Origin: Pseudomonas sp. MWU13-2100 | GTDB taxonomy: Bacteria; Pseudomonadota; Gammaproteobacteria; Pseudomonadales; Pseudomonadaceae | Length of the DNA stretch: 64,000 nt | NCBI RefSeq assembly: GCF_023242365.1 | Contig: NZ_JALLIX010000003.1 | Location: 124,001-188,000, forward strand | Direction: 5' to 3' | Shown: positions 28,695 to 41,761 of the stretch, piece by piece | How the letters are laid out: each line of letters opens with the position of its first letter | Position numbering within the stretch: position 1 is the first letter of the stretch | Notes under the pieces: generated by a model | Seen by the model: only the letters and a program-made list of their open reading frames with translations | What the model was told of the DNA's origin: nothing | Databases searched by the model: none | Translations under genes and position numbers: made by a program

Positions 28695-30952
28695 ATGAGC
28701 AGCGCGTCCGAGCGCGCCAATCGGCGCATCCTGATCATCGACGACACCCCGTCGATCCACGTGGACTTCCGCAAGATTCTCTGCCCCGAAAACCTCGAAG
28801 ACGACCTGCAAAGCGCCGAGTTGGCCTTGTTCGGCGACAGCCTCAACCGACAGGAGCAACCGTTCGACCTCGATTCGGCGTTCCAGGGCCAGGAAGGCCT
28901 GGCCAAGGTCGAACAAGCCCTGCTGCGGGGGCAGCCCTACGCCATGGCCTTTATCGACATGCGCATGCCGCCAGGCTGGGATGGCCTGCAAACCCTCGAA
29001 CGGCTCTGGCAAGTCGACCCCAAGCTGCAAGTCGCGCTGTGCACCGCCTATTCCGATTACTCCCTGGAAGAGATGAGCGAACGGGTCGAGATGGGCGATC
29101 GCCTGCTGATCCTGAAGAAACCTTTCGACGCCATCGAAATTCGCCAACTGGCCAGCACCCTGAGCGTCAAATGGCAGATGACCGAAGACGCCGCACTGAA
29201 AATGGACCAGCTCGAACAGGCCGTGGAAGCACGCACCCGCGAGCTGTCCGACGCCAATATCATCGTCCAGAACAGCCCGACGCTGCTCTATCGCCTGCGC
29301 GGCGAACCGTCGTTCCCGCTGATGTACATCTCCCACAACATCACCAAGTTCGGGCACGTCGCCGAGGACCTGCTGGCCTCGGCCGACTGGGCCGCGGAGC
29401 TGATCCACGGCGACGACCAGGAGAAGGTCGACGCGGCCATGGCCAAGGTCCTCGACAAGGACGCCGAGGGGGCCTCGATCGAGTTTCGCCTGCGTACCGG
29501 CGACGGTCAGTGGCGCTGGGTGGAAAACCGCTACGTACCGGTCCGCGACCCGGAGGGACGCCTGCTGGAAGTCGAAGGCATCATCATCGACATCACCGAA
29601 CACAAGCTGGCCGAAGAGAAAATCGCCCTGCTCGCCCGCACCGACGGCCTCACCGGATTGGCCAACCGCTCGACCCTGATCGAGCGCCTGCACCAGAGCT
29701 TTGCCGGCGCCCGGCGCGGCGCCTCGCCGTTCGCGGTGTTCTACCTGGACCTGGATCACTTCAAGCGCATCAATGACACCCTCGGGCATCCGGTGGGTGA
29801 CCTGCTGCTGCAGGAAGTCTCCCGACGCATCCAGAGCTGCACCCGGGAAAATGATGTGGTGGCGCGCTTGGGCGGCGATGAGTTCGCGGTGCTGCAGACG
29901 GAAATGCTCGACCCGACGCAATCCGGCACCCTGGCGAGCAAGATCCTCAAGGCCCTGGCGGAGCCCTACCAGCTGGACGGCAATGAAGTACGGATTTCGG
30001 CCAGCATCGGCATCAGCACCTATGCCGTGGACAGCGAAAGTGCCGACAACATGCTGGTCCAGGCCGATATGGCGCTGTATCGCTCCAAGGACAGCGGCCG
30101 CAACCAGTACCACTTCCATTCCGAGGAGATCAACCAGGAAGTCATCGACCGGGTTGCCATTACCCAGGACCTGAAAAAGGCCATCGAACAGAACGAACTG
30201 GAGCTGCATTACCTGCCGGAAGTCGACCTGGGTAGCGGCAAGATCCTCGGCATGGAGGCCCTCGTGCGCTGGAACCACCCCGAGCGCGGCATACTCGGCG
30301 CCGACCAGTTCATCCCCGCCGCGGAAAAGACCGGCACCATCATCGCGCTGGGGCGCTGGGTGCTGGAGCGGGCTTGCCGGCAGATGCACCAATGGCGCAA
30401 GGACGGCATGGCACCGCCGGTGATCGCCATCAACCTGTCGCTGGCCCAGCTCAAAAGTGGCAGCGAACTGATTCACGACGTGCTCGAGACCACCGGCAAA
30501 TGGGGGCTGTCGCCCGCGGACCTGCAGTTCGACGTCACCGAAGCGACCCTGGCCCACACCAAGTGGACCCAGAACGAGGTGCTGCCCAAGCTGCGCGAAC
30601 TCGGTGTGAAGATCGCCATCGATGATTTCGGCACCGACTACTCGTCCTTCGACTACCTCAAGACCTACCGCGTCAATCACCTGAAGCTGGCCCAGTCGCT
30701 GATCAACCACGCGACCCAGGACGCGGAAAGCGCCACCACCCTGCGGGCGATCATCAACTTTGCCCGGGAGGTGGGCATCGGCATCATTGCCGAAGGCGTG
30801 GAAACCCAGGAGCAACGCCATTCATTGATGGCCACCGGTTCGCCGATGACCGCCCAGGGCTATTACTTCAGCCAGGCCGTCGACAGCCATCGTGCCAGCG
30901 AATTGTTGCACGCCGGCCATATCACCCCTCGCCCAACGCCGGAGATCCAACC

Positions 30953-30956
<4 letters not shown>
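28695..30956 (+). CDS. Response regulator with PAS, GGDEF and EAL domains
   Basis: A 753-residue protein. The receiver carries D88 (AFIDMRMPPGWDG), about 30 residues later than usual because of an insertion after the first helix. A PAS-like domain (about 210-310) is followed by GGDEF with an intact RLGGDEFAVL and by EAL with MEALVRW. Ligand residues in INLS, VTEA and IDDFG are kept, but the DFGTG loop is DFGTD and the usual KID is KLA. It may make c-di-GMP, with a weakened phosphodiesterase. The ATG at 28695 gives the receiver N-terminus. The stop overlaps the next gene by four bases. Confidence 0.87.
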
Positions 30957-32827
<1,871 letters not shown>

Positions 32828-32862
32828 TCCCTGAACCCGCCTCTTTTGCCAAGGACACACTC

Positions 32863-33837
32863 ATGACGCCTCGCGCATTGCTGTCGTTGCTGGCGAGATC
32901 GCTCGCCTGCTGCGGGATATTGTTCAGCACACACCTGGTCGCCGCACCGCTGGACGAACCGCTCAAGCCGTTGCCGGATATCCCGGTGCAGGATCCGCGG
33001 AAAGTCGAACTGGGTCGCCAGTTGTTCAATGAAAAGCAACTGTCGATGAATAACACAACGTCCTGCGCCAGTTGCCATCATCTGGAGCGGGGCGGGGCGG
33101 ACGATAAACCCTATTCCATCGGTTTCCAGGGTGGCAGCCTGGGCATCAACACCCCGACCGTGTTCAACGCCGCGCTGAACTTCAAGCAGTTCTGGAACGG
33201 TCGCGCCGAGACCCTGGAGGAGCAGATCGAGGATGTGGTGAAAAGCCCGATAGAAATGGGCAACAGCTGGCCCCACGTGGTCGAGACCCTCAACCAGGCC
33301 CCGACTTACCAGGCGGCCTTCCGCGAGGCCTATACCGATGGCGTGACCATCGCCAATGTGCAGAATGCCCTGGCCAGCTACGAGCGCAGCCTGCTGACGC
33401 CCAACTCGCGTTTCGACCAGTACCTCAAGGGCAACACCGACATCCTGACCCTCGACGAAAAATACGGCTACCAGCGCTTCAAGGACTACGGCTGCATCGC
33501 CTGCCACCAAGGGGTCAATATCGGCGGTAACATGTTCCAGAAATTCGGTGTGATGGGCGACTACTTCAAGGCCCGGGGCAACCCTACCGAGGCCGACCTG
33601 GGGCGCTTCCTGGCGACCGGGAAAGAGGAGGACCGTTATGTATTCAAGGTTCCCAGCCTGCGCAACGTCGCGCTGACCGCCCCGTATTTCCACGATGGCT
33701 CGGCCAAGACCCTGGAAGACGCCGTTCATGTCATGTTCACCTATCAACTGGGACGCGTCCCTTCCACTGAGGACATCCGCCTGATCGTGCTGTTTCTCAA
33801 GACCCTGACCGGCGAACTGGGGGGCAAGCCGCTATGA
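32863..33837 (+). CDS. Dihaem cytochrome c peroxidase-like protein
   Basis: A 324-residue periplasmic protein with a signal peptide (cleavage near VAAP) and two haem-binding sites, CASCH near residue 67 and CIACH near 211. The segments ELGRQLFNEKQLS, NTPTVFNAALN, FWNGRA and VPSLRNVALTAPYFHDGS match the bacterial CcpA/MauG family. Members reduce hydrogen peroxide or oxidise protein substrates. Its place inside a signalling operon, overlapping the kinase gene by four bases, suggests a sensory or redox-input role rather than plain detoxification; that is inference. Confidence 0.88.
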   Translation: MTPRALLSLLARSLACCGILFSTHLVAAPLDEPLKPLPDIPVQDPRKVELGRQLFNEKQLSMNNTTSCASCHHLERGGADDKPYSIGFQGGSLGINTPTVFNAALNFKQFWNGRAETLEEQIEDVVKSPIEMGNSWPHVVETLNQAPTYQAAFREAYTDGVTIANVQNALASYERSLLTPNSRFDQYLKGNTDILTLDEKYGYQRFKDYGCIACHQGVNIGGNMFQKFGVMGDYFKARGNPTEADLGRFLATGKEEDRYVFKVPSLRNVALTAPYFHDGSAKTLEDAVHVMFTYQLGRVPSTEDIRLIVLFLKTLTGELGGKPL

Positions 33838-35648
33838 AGGTGACCAGTAGTGTCCTGAACCGGGTCGTCCTGCCGCGCCTGGCTGTCCTGCTCACCTCGG
33901 TCCTGGTGTTTCTGTACCTCATGGCCGACGCCGACGCGACCCTGGACTATGCCCACTCCCGCGATCTGATCAACCAGGTCAAACAACTGGATGCGCAATG
34001 GGGTACCGAAGTCCTCAAGGCCAGGATCGCGGTAACGCGCAATTACGACCCATTGGTCAGCCCCCCGCAGGAAATACACAAGCTTTTACAGACGTTCACG
34101 CCTATCGCCCCCGGCCAGGCCCGGCAGATCACCGAAGCCTGGAAGGACCGCCGGGAAACCCTGACCCAAGCCCTCGACGAAAAAGAGCGATTGGTCGAAC
34201 AGTTCAAATCCCGCAACGCGATACTGCGCAACTCCCTGGGCTTCCTGCCGACCGCCGAAGACGATATCCAGCGCCAGCTCAGCGCGCTTCAGGACCAGGA
34301 CAAGTTGATGCTCCAGGACACCTCCAACGACATCTACGACCTGCTGCTCAGCACGCTGGAATTCGCCCAGAGCACCACCGAGGAACGCAGCCACAACATC
34401 GAATTGGGGCTCAATCAGGTGATGATCGACACCGAACGCCTGCCCTCCTCATTCAAGGAGCCGGTGCAGATACTGCTCAACCACGTCAACCTGATCCTGC
34501 ACGAACAACCCCAAGTCAACTCACTGATTGAAGAGATCGACGCCGTACCGGTCTCCGAAAGCCTGGATGCCATCACCGACCAATTGAACCGGGAGCAACA
34601 ACAGGTCGACGGCCTCAATCAACGCCACCATTTGTACCTGCTGATTTTCTCCGGCCTGCTACTGGTCCTGCTGCTGTACCTCGCCAGCCGCCTGATCCGC
34701 AGTTATGCCGAAATCAACCGGGTCAACCACGCCCTGCAAGCCGCCAACACCCACCTTGAGCAACGCGTGGAGCGGCGCACCCGCAGCCTGCGCGAAGCCC
34801 AGAGCGAACTGATGGAATCCGCCCGTCTGGCCGGCATGGCCGAGATCGCCACCAACGTGCTGCACAACGTTGGCAATGTGCTCAACAGCGTGAATGTCTC
34901 CGCCGACCTGGTGGCGCGCAAGCTGCGCGGCAGCAAAACCCAGGGCCTGGCCAAGGCAGTGACGATGATCAACGAACACAAACACGATCTCGGCGAGTTC
35001 ATTACCAGCGACGAACGTGGCAAGCTGTTACCCGGGTATCTCAACCAACTGGTCGAGGCCATTGCCGCGGAACAACAGAGCATGAGCGACGAACTGACCC
35101 AGTTGAGCAAGAGCGTCGACCATATCAAGGACATCGTCTCGACCCAGCAATCCTATGCCGGGGTCTCGACCATGGAGGAGCCGCTGCATATCCGGGATCT
35201 GCTCGAGGACGCCCTGCGCATGAACTCCGGCGCCCTGAACCGGCACAACGTCACGGTGATCCGCGAGTACGACAACGTGCCCCAGGTGATGGCCGACAAG
35301 CACCGTTTGCTGCTGATCCTGATCAACCTGATCAGCAACGCCAAGCAGGCCATGGCCAACCTCGCCGACCGTCCGCGGGAGATCACTCTGCAAGTGCGGG
35401 CGATCGAGAACAACATCTTGCGCATCAGCGTCAAGGACGCCGGCGAAGGTATCCTGCCGGAAAACATGACGCGGATCTTTGCCCATGGTTTCACCACCCG
35501 CAAGGACGGCCATGGCTTTGGCCTGCACAGCTGCGCCCTGGCCGCGATCGAAATGAAAGGGCACTTGACCGCCCACAGCGACGGCCCTGGAAAAGGCGCC
35601 GTCTTCACCCTCGAATTGCCCTTGAAAACTGCCGTGGGGGCTGTATGA
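33834..35648 (+). CDS. Membrane histidine kinase of the signalling operon
   Basis: A 604-residue kinase. Helices near residues 13-31 and 263-285 bound a periplasmic domain of about 230 residues that is alpha-helical and charge-rich with no recognised Cache motif. A coiled coil precedes an unusual His box, LHNVGNVLNSVNVSADLV, then an ATPase domain with LINLISNAKQAM, DAGEGI and GFTTRKDGHGFGLHS. It has no receiver. Overlaps with the peroxidase gene before it and the hybrid after it (four bases each) tie the three together. The peroxidase may be its periplasmic partner. Confidence 0.86.
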   Translation: MKVTSSVLNRVVLPRLAVLLTSVLVFLYLMADADATLDYAHSRDLINQVKQLDAQWGTEVLKARIAVTRNYDPLVSPPQEIHKLLQTFTPIAPGQARQITEAWKDRRETLTQALDEKERLVEQFKSRNAILRNSLGFLPTAEDDIQRQLSALQDQDKLMLQDTSNDIYDLLLSTLEFAQSTTEERSHNIELGLNQVMIDTERLPSSFKEPVQILLNHVNLILHEQPQVNSLIEEIDAVPVSESLDAITDQLNREQQQVDGLNQRHHLYLLIFSGLLLVLLLYLASRLIRSYAEINRVNHALQAANTHLEQRVERRTRSLREAQSELMESARLAGMAEIATNVLHNVGNVLNSVNVSADLVARKLRGSKTQGLAKAVTMINEHKHDLGEFITSDERGKLLPGYLNQLVEAIAAEQQSMSDELTQLSKSVDHIKDIVSTQQSYAGVSTMEEPLHIRDLLEDALRMNSGALNRHNVTVIREYDNVPQVMADKHRLLLILINLISNAKQAMANLADRPREITLQVRAIENNILRISVKDAGEGILPENMTRIFAHGFTTRKDGHGFGLHSCALAAIEMKGHLTAHSDGPGKGAVFTLELPLKTAVGAV

Positions 35649-37051
35649 ACACACTCCGCAATCGCCGTATCCTGCTGGTCGACGACACCCCATCGATCCA
35701 CGAGGACTTTCGCAAGATTCTCACCCCAATGGTCGATGAGTCGCCGGACCTGGACCTGATGGAAGCCGCGCTGTTCGGCCAGGAGGTCAAGACCGGCAAC
35801 GTCCTGCCGTTCGAACTCGACTCCGCCTATCAGGGCCAGGAAGGCCTGCAAAAGGTCGAACAGTCGGTGGCTTGTGGAAAGCCCTACGCCCTGGCCTTCG
35901 TCGACATGCGCATGCCCCAGGGCTGGGATGGTGCCGAAACCATCGAGCACCTGTGGCAGGTCGACCCCAACCTGCAAGTGGTGGTCTGCACCGCCTACAC
36001 CGACTATTCCTGGGATGACCTGCTGGAACGCCTGCACGGTCACGACCGGCTGGTGATCCTGAAAAAGCCCTTCGACAACATCGAAGTCCAGCAACTGGCC
36101 AACACCCTGACCAACAAATGGGAAATGACTGAACGCGCCAACCTGCAAATGCACCGGCTGGAAGAATTGGTCGAGCAACGCACCCAGGCCCTCACGCAGA
36201 CCAGCCTGGCCTTGCAGCATGAGATCGACGAACGCAAGCAACTGGAAGGGCAGCTTGTTCAATCGGAGAAACTCGCCTCCCTTGGCCAACTGGCGGCCGG
36301 CGTGGCCCATGAGATCAACAACCCCATCGGCTTCATTTCCTCGAACCTGGGGACCCTGGAAGGCTATTTCGGCAAGCTGCTGGAAATGCTCCAGGCCTAT
36401 CAGGGCGCCGAGGAAGGGATCGCCGCGCCCGAGTTGCAGGCACGCTTGAAGGAGCTGCGCGAACGGGTCGAGCTGGATTTCCTCGAAGAAGACATTCCGT
36501 TGCTGATCAAGGAGTCCAAGGAGGGCATCGGTCGGGTCGGGCAGATCGTCAAGGACCTGAAGAACTTCTCCCGGGTCGACTCGAACCAGGAGTGGCAATG
36601 GAGCAATCTGCAACAGGGCATCGAATCGACCCTGAACATTGTCGCCAACGAACTCAAATACAAGGCCGACGTGGTCAAGGACTACTCCGGACTGCCGGAG
36701 ATCGAGTGCCTGGCGTCGCAGATCAACCAGGTCATCATGAACCTGGTGGTCAACGCCGCCCAGGCCATGGGACCGGAGCGCGGCACCATCACCCTGCGGG
36801 GCGGCAGCCTGGGTGAGCGGGTCTGGCTGGAAGTGGCCGACAACGGCTCGGGCATGGCGCCCGAGACCGTGCAAAAGATCTTCGACCCGTTCTTCACCAC
36901 CAAGCCCATCGGTCAGGGCACGGGCCTGGGCTTGTCGCTGTCCTATGGCATCGTGCAGAAACATGCCGGGCAGATCAGTGTGCGCAGTGAGCTGGGGGTG
37001 GGCACCACGTTCAGGATCGAGCTGCCGGTCCGCCAAAACAAAGCCGCCTAA
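35645..37051 (+). CDS. Soluble receiver-histidine kinase hybrid
   Basis: A 468-residue cytoplasmic protein. The N-terminal receiver, D87 in AFVDMRMPQGWDG, is the third paralogue with the long insertion. A coiled coil (about 170-210) leads to the phosphorylated His in LAAGVAHEINNPIGFISSN and an ATPase domain with MNLVVNAAQAM, DNGSGM and GTGLGLSLSYGIV. It has no membrane segment. It could receive phosphate from the membrane kinase and relay it to the GGDEF-EAL receivers. Confidence 0.87.
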   Translation: MNTLRNRRILLVDDTPSIHEDFRKILTPMVDESPDLDLMEAALFGQEVKTGNVLPFELDSAYQGQEGLQKVEQSVACGKPYALAFVDMRMPQGWDGAETIEHLWQVDPNLQVVVCTAYTDYSWDDLLERLHGHDRLVILKKPFDNIEVQQLANTLTNKWEMTERANLQMHRLEELVEQRTQALTQTSLALQHEIDERKQLEGQLVQSEKLASLGQLAAGVAHEINNPIGFISSNLGTLEGYFGKLLEMLQAYQGAEEGIAAPELQARLKELRERVELDFLEEDIPLLIKESKEGIGRVGQIVKDLKNFSRVDSNQEWQWSNLQQGIESTLNIVANELKYKADVVKDYSGLPEIECLASQINQVIMNLVVNAAQAMGPERGTITLRGGSLGERVWLEVADNGSGMAPETVQKIFDPFFTTKPIGQGTGLGLSLSYGIVQKHAGQISVRSELGVGTTFRIELPVRQNKAA

Positions 37052-37083
37052 CCTCCCGACGAGTCCGAACCAAAGGAAACCGT

Positions 37084-38703
37084 ATGAGTCTGTCCCTGCT
37101 GAGCCGCTACGCCTTCTTTACCGGTTGTGTGATCTTCACCCTGGCCAGCCTGCCGTTCCTGGCGCATGACTGGCTCTGGCCCTTCACCCTGGTGACCGGC
37201 CTGTTGAGCCTGCTGGGCCTGTTCGACCTGCTGCAAAGTCCCCACGCGGTACGCCGCAACTACCCGATCCTGGGCAATATCCGTTACCTGGTGGAAGGCA
37301 TCCGCCCGGAGATCCGCCAGTACCTGCTGGAATCCGATAGCGATGCCCTGCCCTTCTCCCGGTCGCAGCGCTCGCTGGTGTATTCGCGGGCCAAGAACGA
37401 AAGCGCCGACAAACCCTTCGGCACCCTGATCGATGTGTACCAGGGCGGTTTCGAATTTATCGGCCACTCGATGCGCCCGGCGCCGCTGAGTGACCCGAGC
37501 AGTTTTCGTGTGATCGTCGGTGGCCCGCAGTGCAAGCAACCGTACTCGGCCTCGGTGTTCAACATTTCGGCGATGAGCTTCGGTTCCCTGAGTGCCAACG
37601 CCATCCGCGCGCTGAACCAGGGCGCCAAGCTCGGCAACTTTGCCCACGACACCGGCGAGGGCAGCATCAGCCCCTACCACCGCGAGAACGGCGGCGACCT
37701 GACCTGGGAACTGGGCAGCGGCTATTTCGGCTGCCGTACCGCGGACGGTCGCTTCGACCCGGAACGCTTCGCCGCCCAGGCGCAGAGCCCGCAGGTGCGG
37801 ATGATCGAAATCAAGATGAGCCAGGGTGCCAAGCCCGGCCATGGCGGCATCCTGCCCAAGCACAAGGTGACGAAGGAGATCGCCGAGACCCGTGGCATCA
37901 TGATGGGTGAAGACTGCGTCTCGCCGTCGCGGCACAGCGCGTTTTCCACCCCGATTGAAATGATGCACTTCATCGCCCAACTGCGAGAGCTGTCCGGCGG
38001 CAAGCCGGTGGGCTTCAAGTTCTGCCTGGGTCATCCGTGGGAGTTCATGGGCATTGCCAAGGCCATGCTGGAAACCGGCATCCTCCCGGACTTTATCGTG
38101 GTCGACGGCAAGGAAGGCGGTACCGGCGCCGCGCCGGTGGAGTTCACCGACCATATCGGCGTGCCTATGCGCGACGGCCTGCTGTTCGTGCACAACACCC
38201 TGGTGGGTTTGAACCTGCGGGACAAGATCAAGCTCGGCGCCAGCGGCAAGATCGTCAGCGCCTTTGACATCGCCAGCGTGTTGGCCATCGGTGCCGACTG
38301 GGCCAACTCGGCGCGGGGCTTTATGTTCGCCATCGGCTGCATCCAATCGCAGAGCTGCCATACCAACAAATGCCCGACCGGTGTCGCGACCCAGGATGCC
38401 CTGCGCCAACGAGCCCTGGTGGTGCCGGACAAAGCCCAGCGGGTGTTCAACTTCCACCGCAATACCTTGAAGGCCTTGGCCGAGATGCTTGCGGCGGCGG
38501 GGTTGGAGCATCCGGCGCAGTTGGAAGCCAAGCATCTGGTCCGGCGGATGTCGGCGACCGAGATCAAGCTGTTCTCACAGTTGCATGTGTTCCTCAAGCC
38601 GGGTGAATTGCTGACCGGCGAGGTCAATGGCGAGTTTTACTCGCGCATGTGGCAGATGGCACGGGCGGATAGTTTCGAGTCCCAAGAGATGGCCGCCGCG
38701 TAA
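37084..38703 (+). CDS. FMN-binding glutamate synthase-family protein
   Basis: A 539-residue protein like the large-subunit FMN domain of glutamate synthase (YerD type). Two hydrophobic helices lie at residues about 10-50. The central domain has NISAMSFGSLSANAIRALN, GEGSISPYH, GAKPGHGGILP, VVDGKEGGTGAAP and the cysteine cluster CIQSQSCHTNKCPTG expected for a 3Fe-4S centre. No glutaminase domain is present, so it may use ammonia or do a different redox reaction. It follows the hybrid kinase by 32 bases and ends at a strong hairpin, so it is probably the last gene of the operon. Confidence 0.83.
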   Translation: MSLSLLSRYAFFTGCVIFTLASLPFLAHDWLWPFTLVTGLLSLLGLFDLLQSPHAVRRNYPILGNIRYLVEGIRPEIRQYLLESDSDALPFSRSQRSLVYSRAKNESADKPFGTLIDVYQGGFEFIGHSMRPAPLSDPSSFRVIVGGPQCKQPYSASVFNISAMSFGSLSANAIRALNQGAKLGNFAHDTGEGSISPYHRENGGDLTWELGSGYFGCRTADGRFDPERFAAQAQSPQVRMIEIKMSQGAKPGHGGILPKHKVTKEIAETRGIMMGEDCVSPSRHSAFSTPIEMMHFIAQLRELSGGKPVGFKFCLGHPWEFMGIAKAMLETGILPDFIVVDGKEGGTGAAPVEFTDHIGVPMRDGLLFVHNTLVGLNLRDKIKLGASGKIVSAFDIASVLAIGADWANSARGFMFAIGCIQSQSCHTNKCPTGVATQDALRQRALVVPDKAQRVFNFHRNTLKALAEMLAAAGLEHPAQLEAKHLVRRMSATEIKLFSQLHVFLKPGELLTGEVNGEFYSRMWQMARADSFESQEMAAA

Positions 38704-38714
38704 AGAGCATAAAA

Positions 38715-38740
38715 GCGCCTGGCCGTCAGGGGCCAGGCGC
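38715..38740 (-). terminator. Bidirectional terminator between convergent genes
   Basis: GCGCCTGGCC (38715-38724) and GGCCAGGCGC (38731-38740) form a perfect ten-base stem with a six-base loop. On the minus strand it is followed by TTTTATG, a proper T-run for the glycosyltransferase transcript; on the plus strand only CTTC follows. Confidence 0.8.
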
Positions 38741-38742
38741 CT

Positions 38743-40308
38743 TCACTCACACTTGGCAGGGTTATCTGCTGACACACGCCCGCAGATCTCATACACACCC
38801 AGAACATTATCGCCCATCAATGTTTGTTCGATCAGATGCCAGCGGCGGGGAAGATCAACCTCGTCACCCGGCTTCTTATAGACGTAGTCAAGCCACCATA
38901 CTCGACCTGTTGCCGTTTCAAGACGGTCGAGTGACGCAACATAAGTGTCATTACCATATTTCATCATGGGGGCGAAAAATCCTGAAATGATTGGCCGACG
39001 GCCTTGTAACGGCGAAAAATACAACAGCAGCTTCCGCTGTTTGTCGTTGTAAAAATGTCCCGCATAAAACAAATAGGCATCACTCACGACCAATACATCA
39101 CCGCTCACTGACTTGACGTTAAAATACGCCATCAGCTCAGCCAATCTATCGTCAGTCACCCGGTAAGGGTTATTCATTGTATGTTGCTGGCTATACACAT
39201 GACTGATGCCTGAAGCCTCTACGACTGACAACACGCAGAGCGCCATGGCAAACACCCATTTACGACTCAATTTATCCAGGGCTATCGCGACAAGAAGAGG
39301 CATCATCACCGCTGAAAAAAACAAGTACCGTTCCACAAAAACAGGAATATAGAAGGAAAATAAAAAAACGACAAACACCGTCAAAAAACCGCATATGACA
39401 ATCAGCGTCTGTACGGCATATCGACTACCATCTTGCCACCACACGACACTCCCGGCCAGCAGATACAAGATCGGCACCAACCAATAAACAAACACATTAC
39501 TGCCACGTCCATCGTTAACGGTCAAGAATCGCCACAGCGCCGAGGGCAAGCTATAGCTGGAAACCGGTTGAATCCAGCCCACTCCAAAAGTCTCCAGCTG
39601 TTTGAAAACAACCGACAACCATGGTAAGTAAAGCAAGGCAATCATCAAGTTCGTCAGCCACCACCGGGGGTTCCCTATGTACCGATGCCCCCCATAACTC
39701 GGCAGACGGATCAACAGCAGATACACCCAGTGGGAAAGCACGCAGAAAATCGAAAAATAGTGTGTATAAAGCCCACTCAGCATCAATAAAGCATAAACGA
39801 CCAGATAGCTGATTTTTTGCGGCCTGAGCACCCAGTACACTAACGCAATGGTGGCACCTGTCAGTTCAGCCCCCATCAGCGCATACATGCGCACATCCTG
39901 GCTGTATCGAACCGCGATAGGCAATAACGCCAGTAACAAGCCAGCCGTTATTGCCGCCCGCGGTGTTGAAACCATCCGCGCCAGCCAGATACCAAGCCCA
40001 ACATTTACAACGCCAACCAAGGCGCTGAATCCTCTCGTCCAAATCAACGCCTCGCTACCGGTCAGCGCAACCAGCCCATGCAGAAGTATATAAAAAAGCG
40101 GCGGATGCACATCTCGGCCAGTTAACGTCCAGATATCAGCAAGCGGATAGGTAATCAACTCCAGGCTAAAACCCTCGTCGGACCATATGGAGGCGTGGGT
40201 CAACAAGTAAAAGCGCACCCCCATCGACAGGCCGATAATCGCGACAATCCACGTCCCTACGACGCGTGAACGCGGGACGGTCACGGCAGTCGACTCACTG
40301 TCATTCAT
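38743..40308 (-). CDS. GtrC-like GT-C glycosyltransferase (PMT_2/GT39 type)
   Basis: A 521-residue membrane protein with about ten spans. The acidic motif WSDEGFSLE is near residue 38, and [13 protein letters not shown] is the His-Pro-Pro loop of PMT/ArnT-type GT-C enzymes. It would transfer a sugar from a polyprenyl-phosphate carrier to O-antigen or another periplasmic acceptor. GC content is clearly lower than in the flanking genes. It starts eight bases inside the end of the gtrB-like gene. With GtrA- and GtrB-type genes upstream it forms a typical gtr cassette. Confidence 0.82.
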   Translation of the reverse strand: MNDSESTAVTVPRSRVVGTWIVAIIGLSMGVRFYLLTHASIWSDEGFSLELITYPLADIWTLTGRDVHPPLFYILLHGLVALTGSEALIWTRGFSALVGVVNVGLGIWLARMVSTPRAAITAGLLLALLPIAVRYSQDVRMYALMGAELTGATIALVYWVLRPQKISYLVVYALLMLSGLYTHYFSIFCVLSHWVYLLLIRLPSYGGHRYIGNPRWWLTNLMIALLYLPWLSVVFKQLETFGVGWIQPVSSYSLPSALWRFLTVNDGRGSNVFVYWLVPILYLLAGSVVWWQDGSRYAVQTLIVICGFLTVFVVFLFSFYIPVFVERYLFFSAVMMPLLVAIALDKLSRKWVFAMALCVLSVVEASGISHVYSQQHTMNNPYRVTDDRLAELMAYFNVKSVSGDVLVVSDAYLFYAGHFYNDKQRKLLLYFSPLQGRRPIISGFFAPMMKYGNDTYVASLDRLETATGRVWWLDYVYKKPGDEVDLPRRWHLIEQTLMGDNVLGVYEICGRVSADNPAKCE

Positions 40309-41273
40309 GACGCTCCCACTCCCGGATCGACGACAGTCCTTTTCCCCGCGAGGTAGAAACAATATCCTTTACCACATACCTGGGCCGATGCTTGGCCTCC
40401 ATATAAATCCGTCCCACATACTCTCCCAACACCCCGATCCCGATCAGTTGCACTCCACCTAAAAACAGGACGGCTGTCATCAGCGACGGATACCCCGGCA
40501 CCGCGTTACCAAACAACATTTTATCCACGACCATATACCCGGCATACAGCAGCGCCAACAATGAAATCCCACCGCCGATGTAACTCCACAGGCGTAACGG
40601 CAGGGTACTGAACGAAGTGACTCCGTCGAGCGCCAAATTCCATAATTTCCAGGCATTGAACTTGCTCCGCCCACCGGCACGGGAGGCCCGATCGTATTCA
40701 ATAATGCTGACCGTGAAACCGGCCCACGACAGCACCCCCTTCATGAACAACTGCTGCTCCGGCAACACCTTGATCACATCCACCACTTTTCGGTCCAACA
40801 GGCGAAAATCGCCCACATTTTCTTCTATATGGGGGTACGCAATTCTATTCAGCAGGTGATAAAAAAGGCCCGCAAACTTCCGTTTCAGATAGCTGTCCGC
40901 CGAACGACTTCGACGTTTGGCCAGCACCACATCTGCTCCGTTTTGCCATTCGGCAATCAACCTTGGAACGACCTCAATCGGGTCCTGCAAGTCGACATCA
41001 ATAGGAATTGATCGCCTCACCACTGGCAAACTCAAGGCCGGCAAACAACGCCGGTTCTTTGCCGAAGTTTCGCGAAAAATTGATCACTATCACATCATCA
41101 TCAATCAGCGCCAATGCACGAGCGATCCCTTCCGTGCCATCAGCACTGCCGTCATTGATAAAAACAATCTCGACCTGATAATTACGTAATCCAGGTTCTT
41201 GCCTGACGGTCCGATAAAATAGCTCAATGGCTTGCTCTTCATTGAACACCGGAACGACCAAAGAAATTTTCAC
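40301..41273 (-). pseudogene. gtrB: GtrB-like bactoprenol glycosyltransferase, frameshifted
   Basis: Two frames together encode a GT2 dolichyl/bactoprenyl-phosphate glycosyltransferase. From GTG at 41273 the first reads [18 protein letters not shown], then [10 protein letters not shown] and [17 protein letters not shown], to ASGEA, where it runs into a stop. The other frame resumes at [14 protein letters not shown] and continues through two C-terminal membrane helices. The span is 973 bases, one more than a multiple of three, and removing one A near 41010-41014 restores a 323-residue protein. It may be a real mutation, a phase-variable state or a sequencing error. Confidence 0.88.
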
Positions 41274-41650
41274 GTCGCCTTCCCCCGAAAGACCACGTAA
41301 CGGGAATAAAAGTAACCCACCACCAGACTGACACCTGAAAAAACGAACAGTGTCACAACACTGGGCCAGGCCAACCCGTCCCCGAGCCAGCCGATTATAA
41401 AACTCAAAGAAGCCATGAAGCCAATAAAGGACAGATAGCGCGGCCATGATGCGGCGCGTTTGAAGTTATATCGCGAGTTGGCATAAAAAGAAAATGTGAC
41501 TGCCACGACAAAGGCGCAGACATTACTGACGACCTGACGAACCGACATGATACCGTGCAGCGTCAGGAAGACACCCCAGTGGATCAACGTATTAAGAGCG
41601 CCGATATAAACGTAGGTCGAAAAATGCTTGAATAACACACACACGGCCAT
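41270..41650 (-). CDS. gtrA: GtrA-family polyprenyl-linked sugar flippase
   Basis: A 126-residue membrane protein with four spans. Segments [19 protein letters not shown] and [13 protein letters not shown] match GtrA, which moves lipid-linked glucose across the inner membrane. The ATG at 41650 gives the usual length; the frame is open 36 codons more. Its TGA overlaps the GTG of gtrB by four bases. Low GC marks it as part of the same acquired cassette. The 41651-42065 gap has only the palindromic element at 41762-41797 and no recognised gene. Confidence 0.83.
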   Translation of the reverse strand: MAVCVLFKHFSTYVYIGALNTLIHWGVFLTLHGIMSVRQVVSNVCAFVVAVTFSFYANSRYNFKRAASWPRYLSFIGFMASLSFIIGWLGDGLAWPSVVTLFVFSGVSLVVGYFYSRYVVFRGKAT

Positions 41651-41761
41651 GTCCTGAATTCCGCAGCCGAAAAGAAATCCCCCCAGTACCAACCGGGGAG
41701 CGCTTCCACGTACAACGAAACACCAGCGTAGTGAGATCTCAACACTAGGCCGCGCCAACAG

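Noticed and set aside
32863..33837. Peroxidase gene as a plain detoxification enzyme unrelated to its neighbours
   Set aside because: Its four-base overlap with the kinase gene and 35-base gap after the EAL gene place it in one transcription unit with them.
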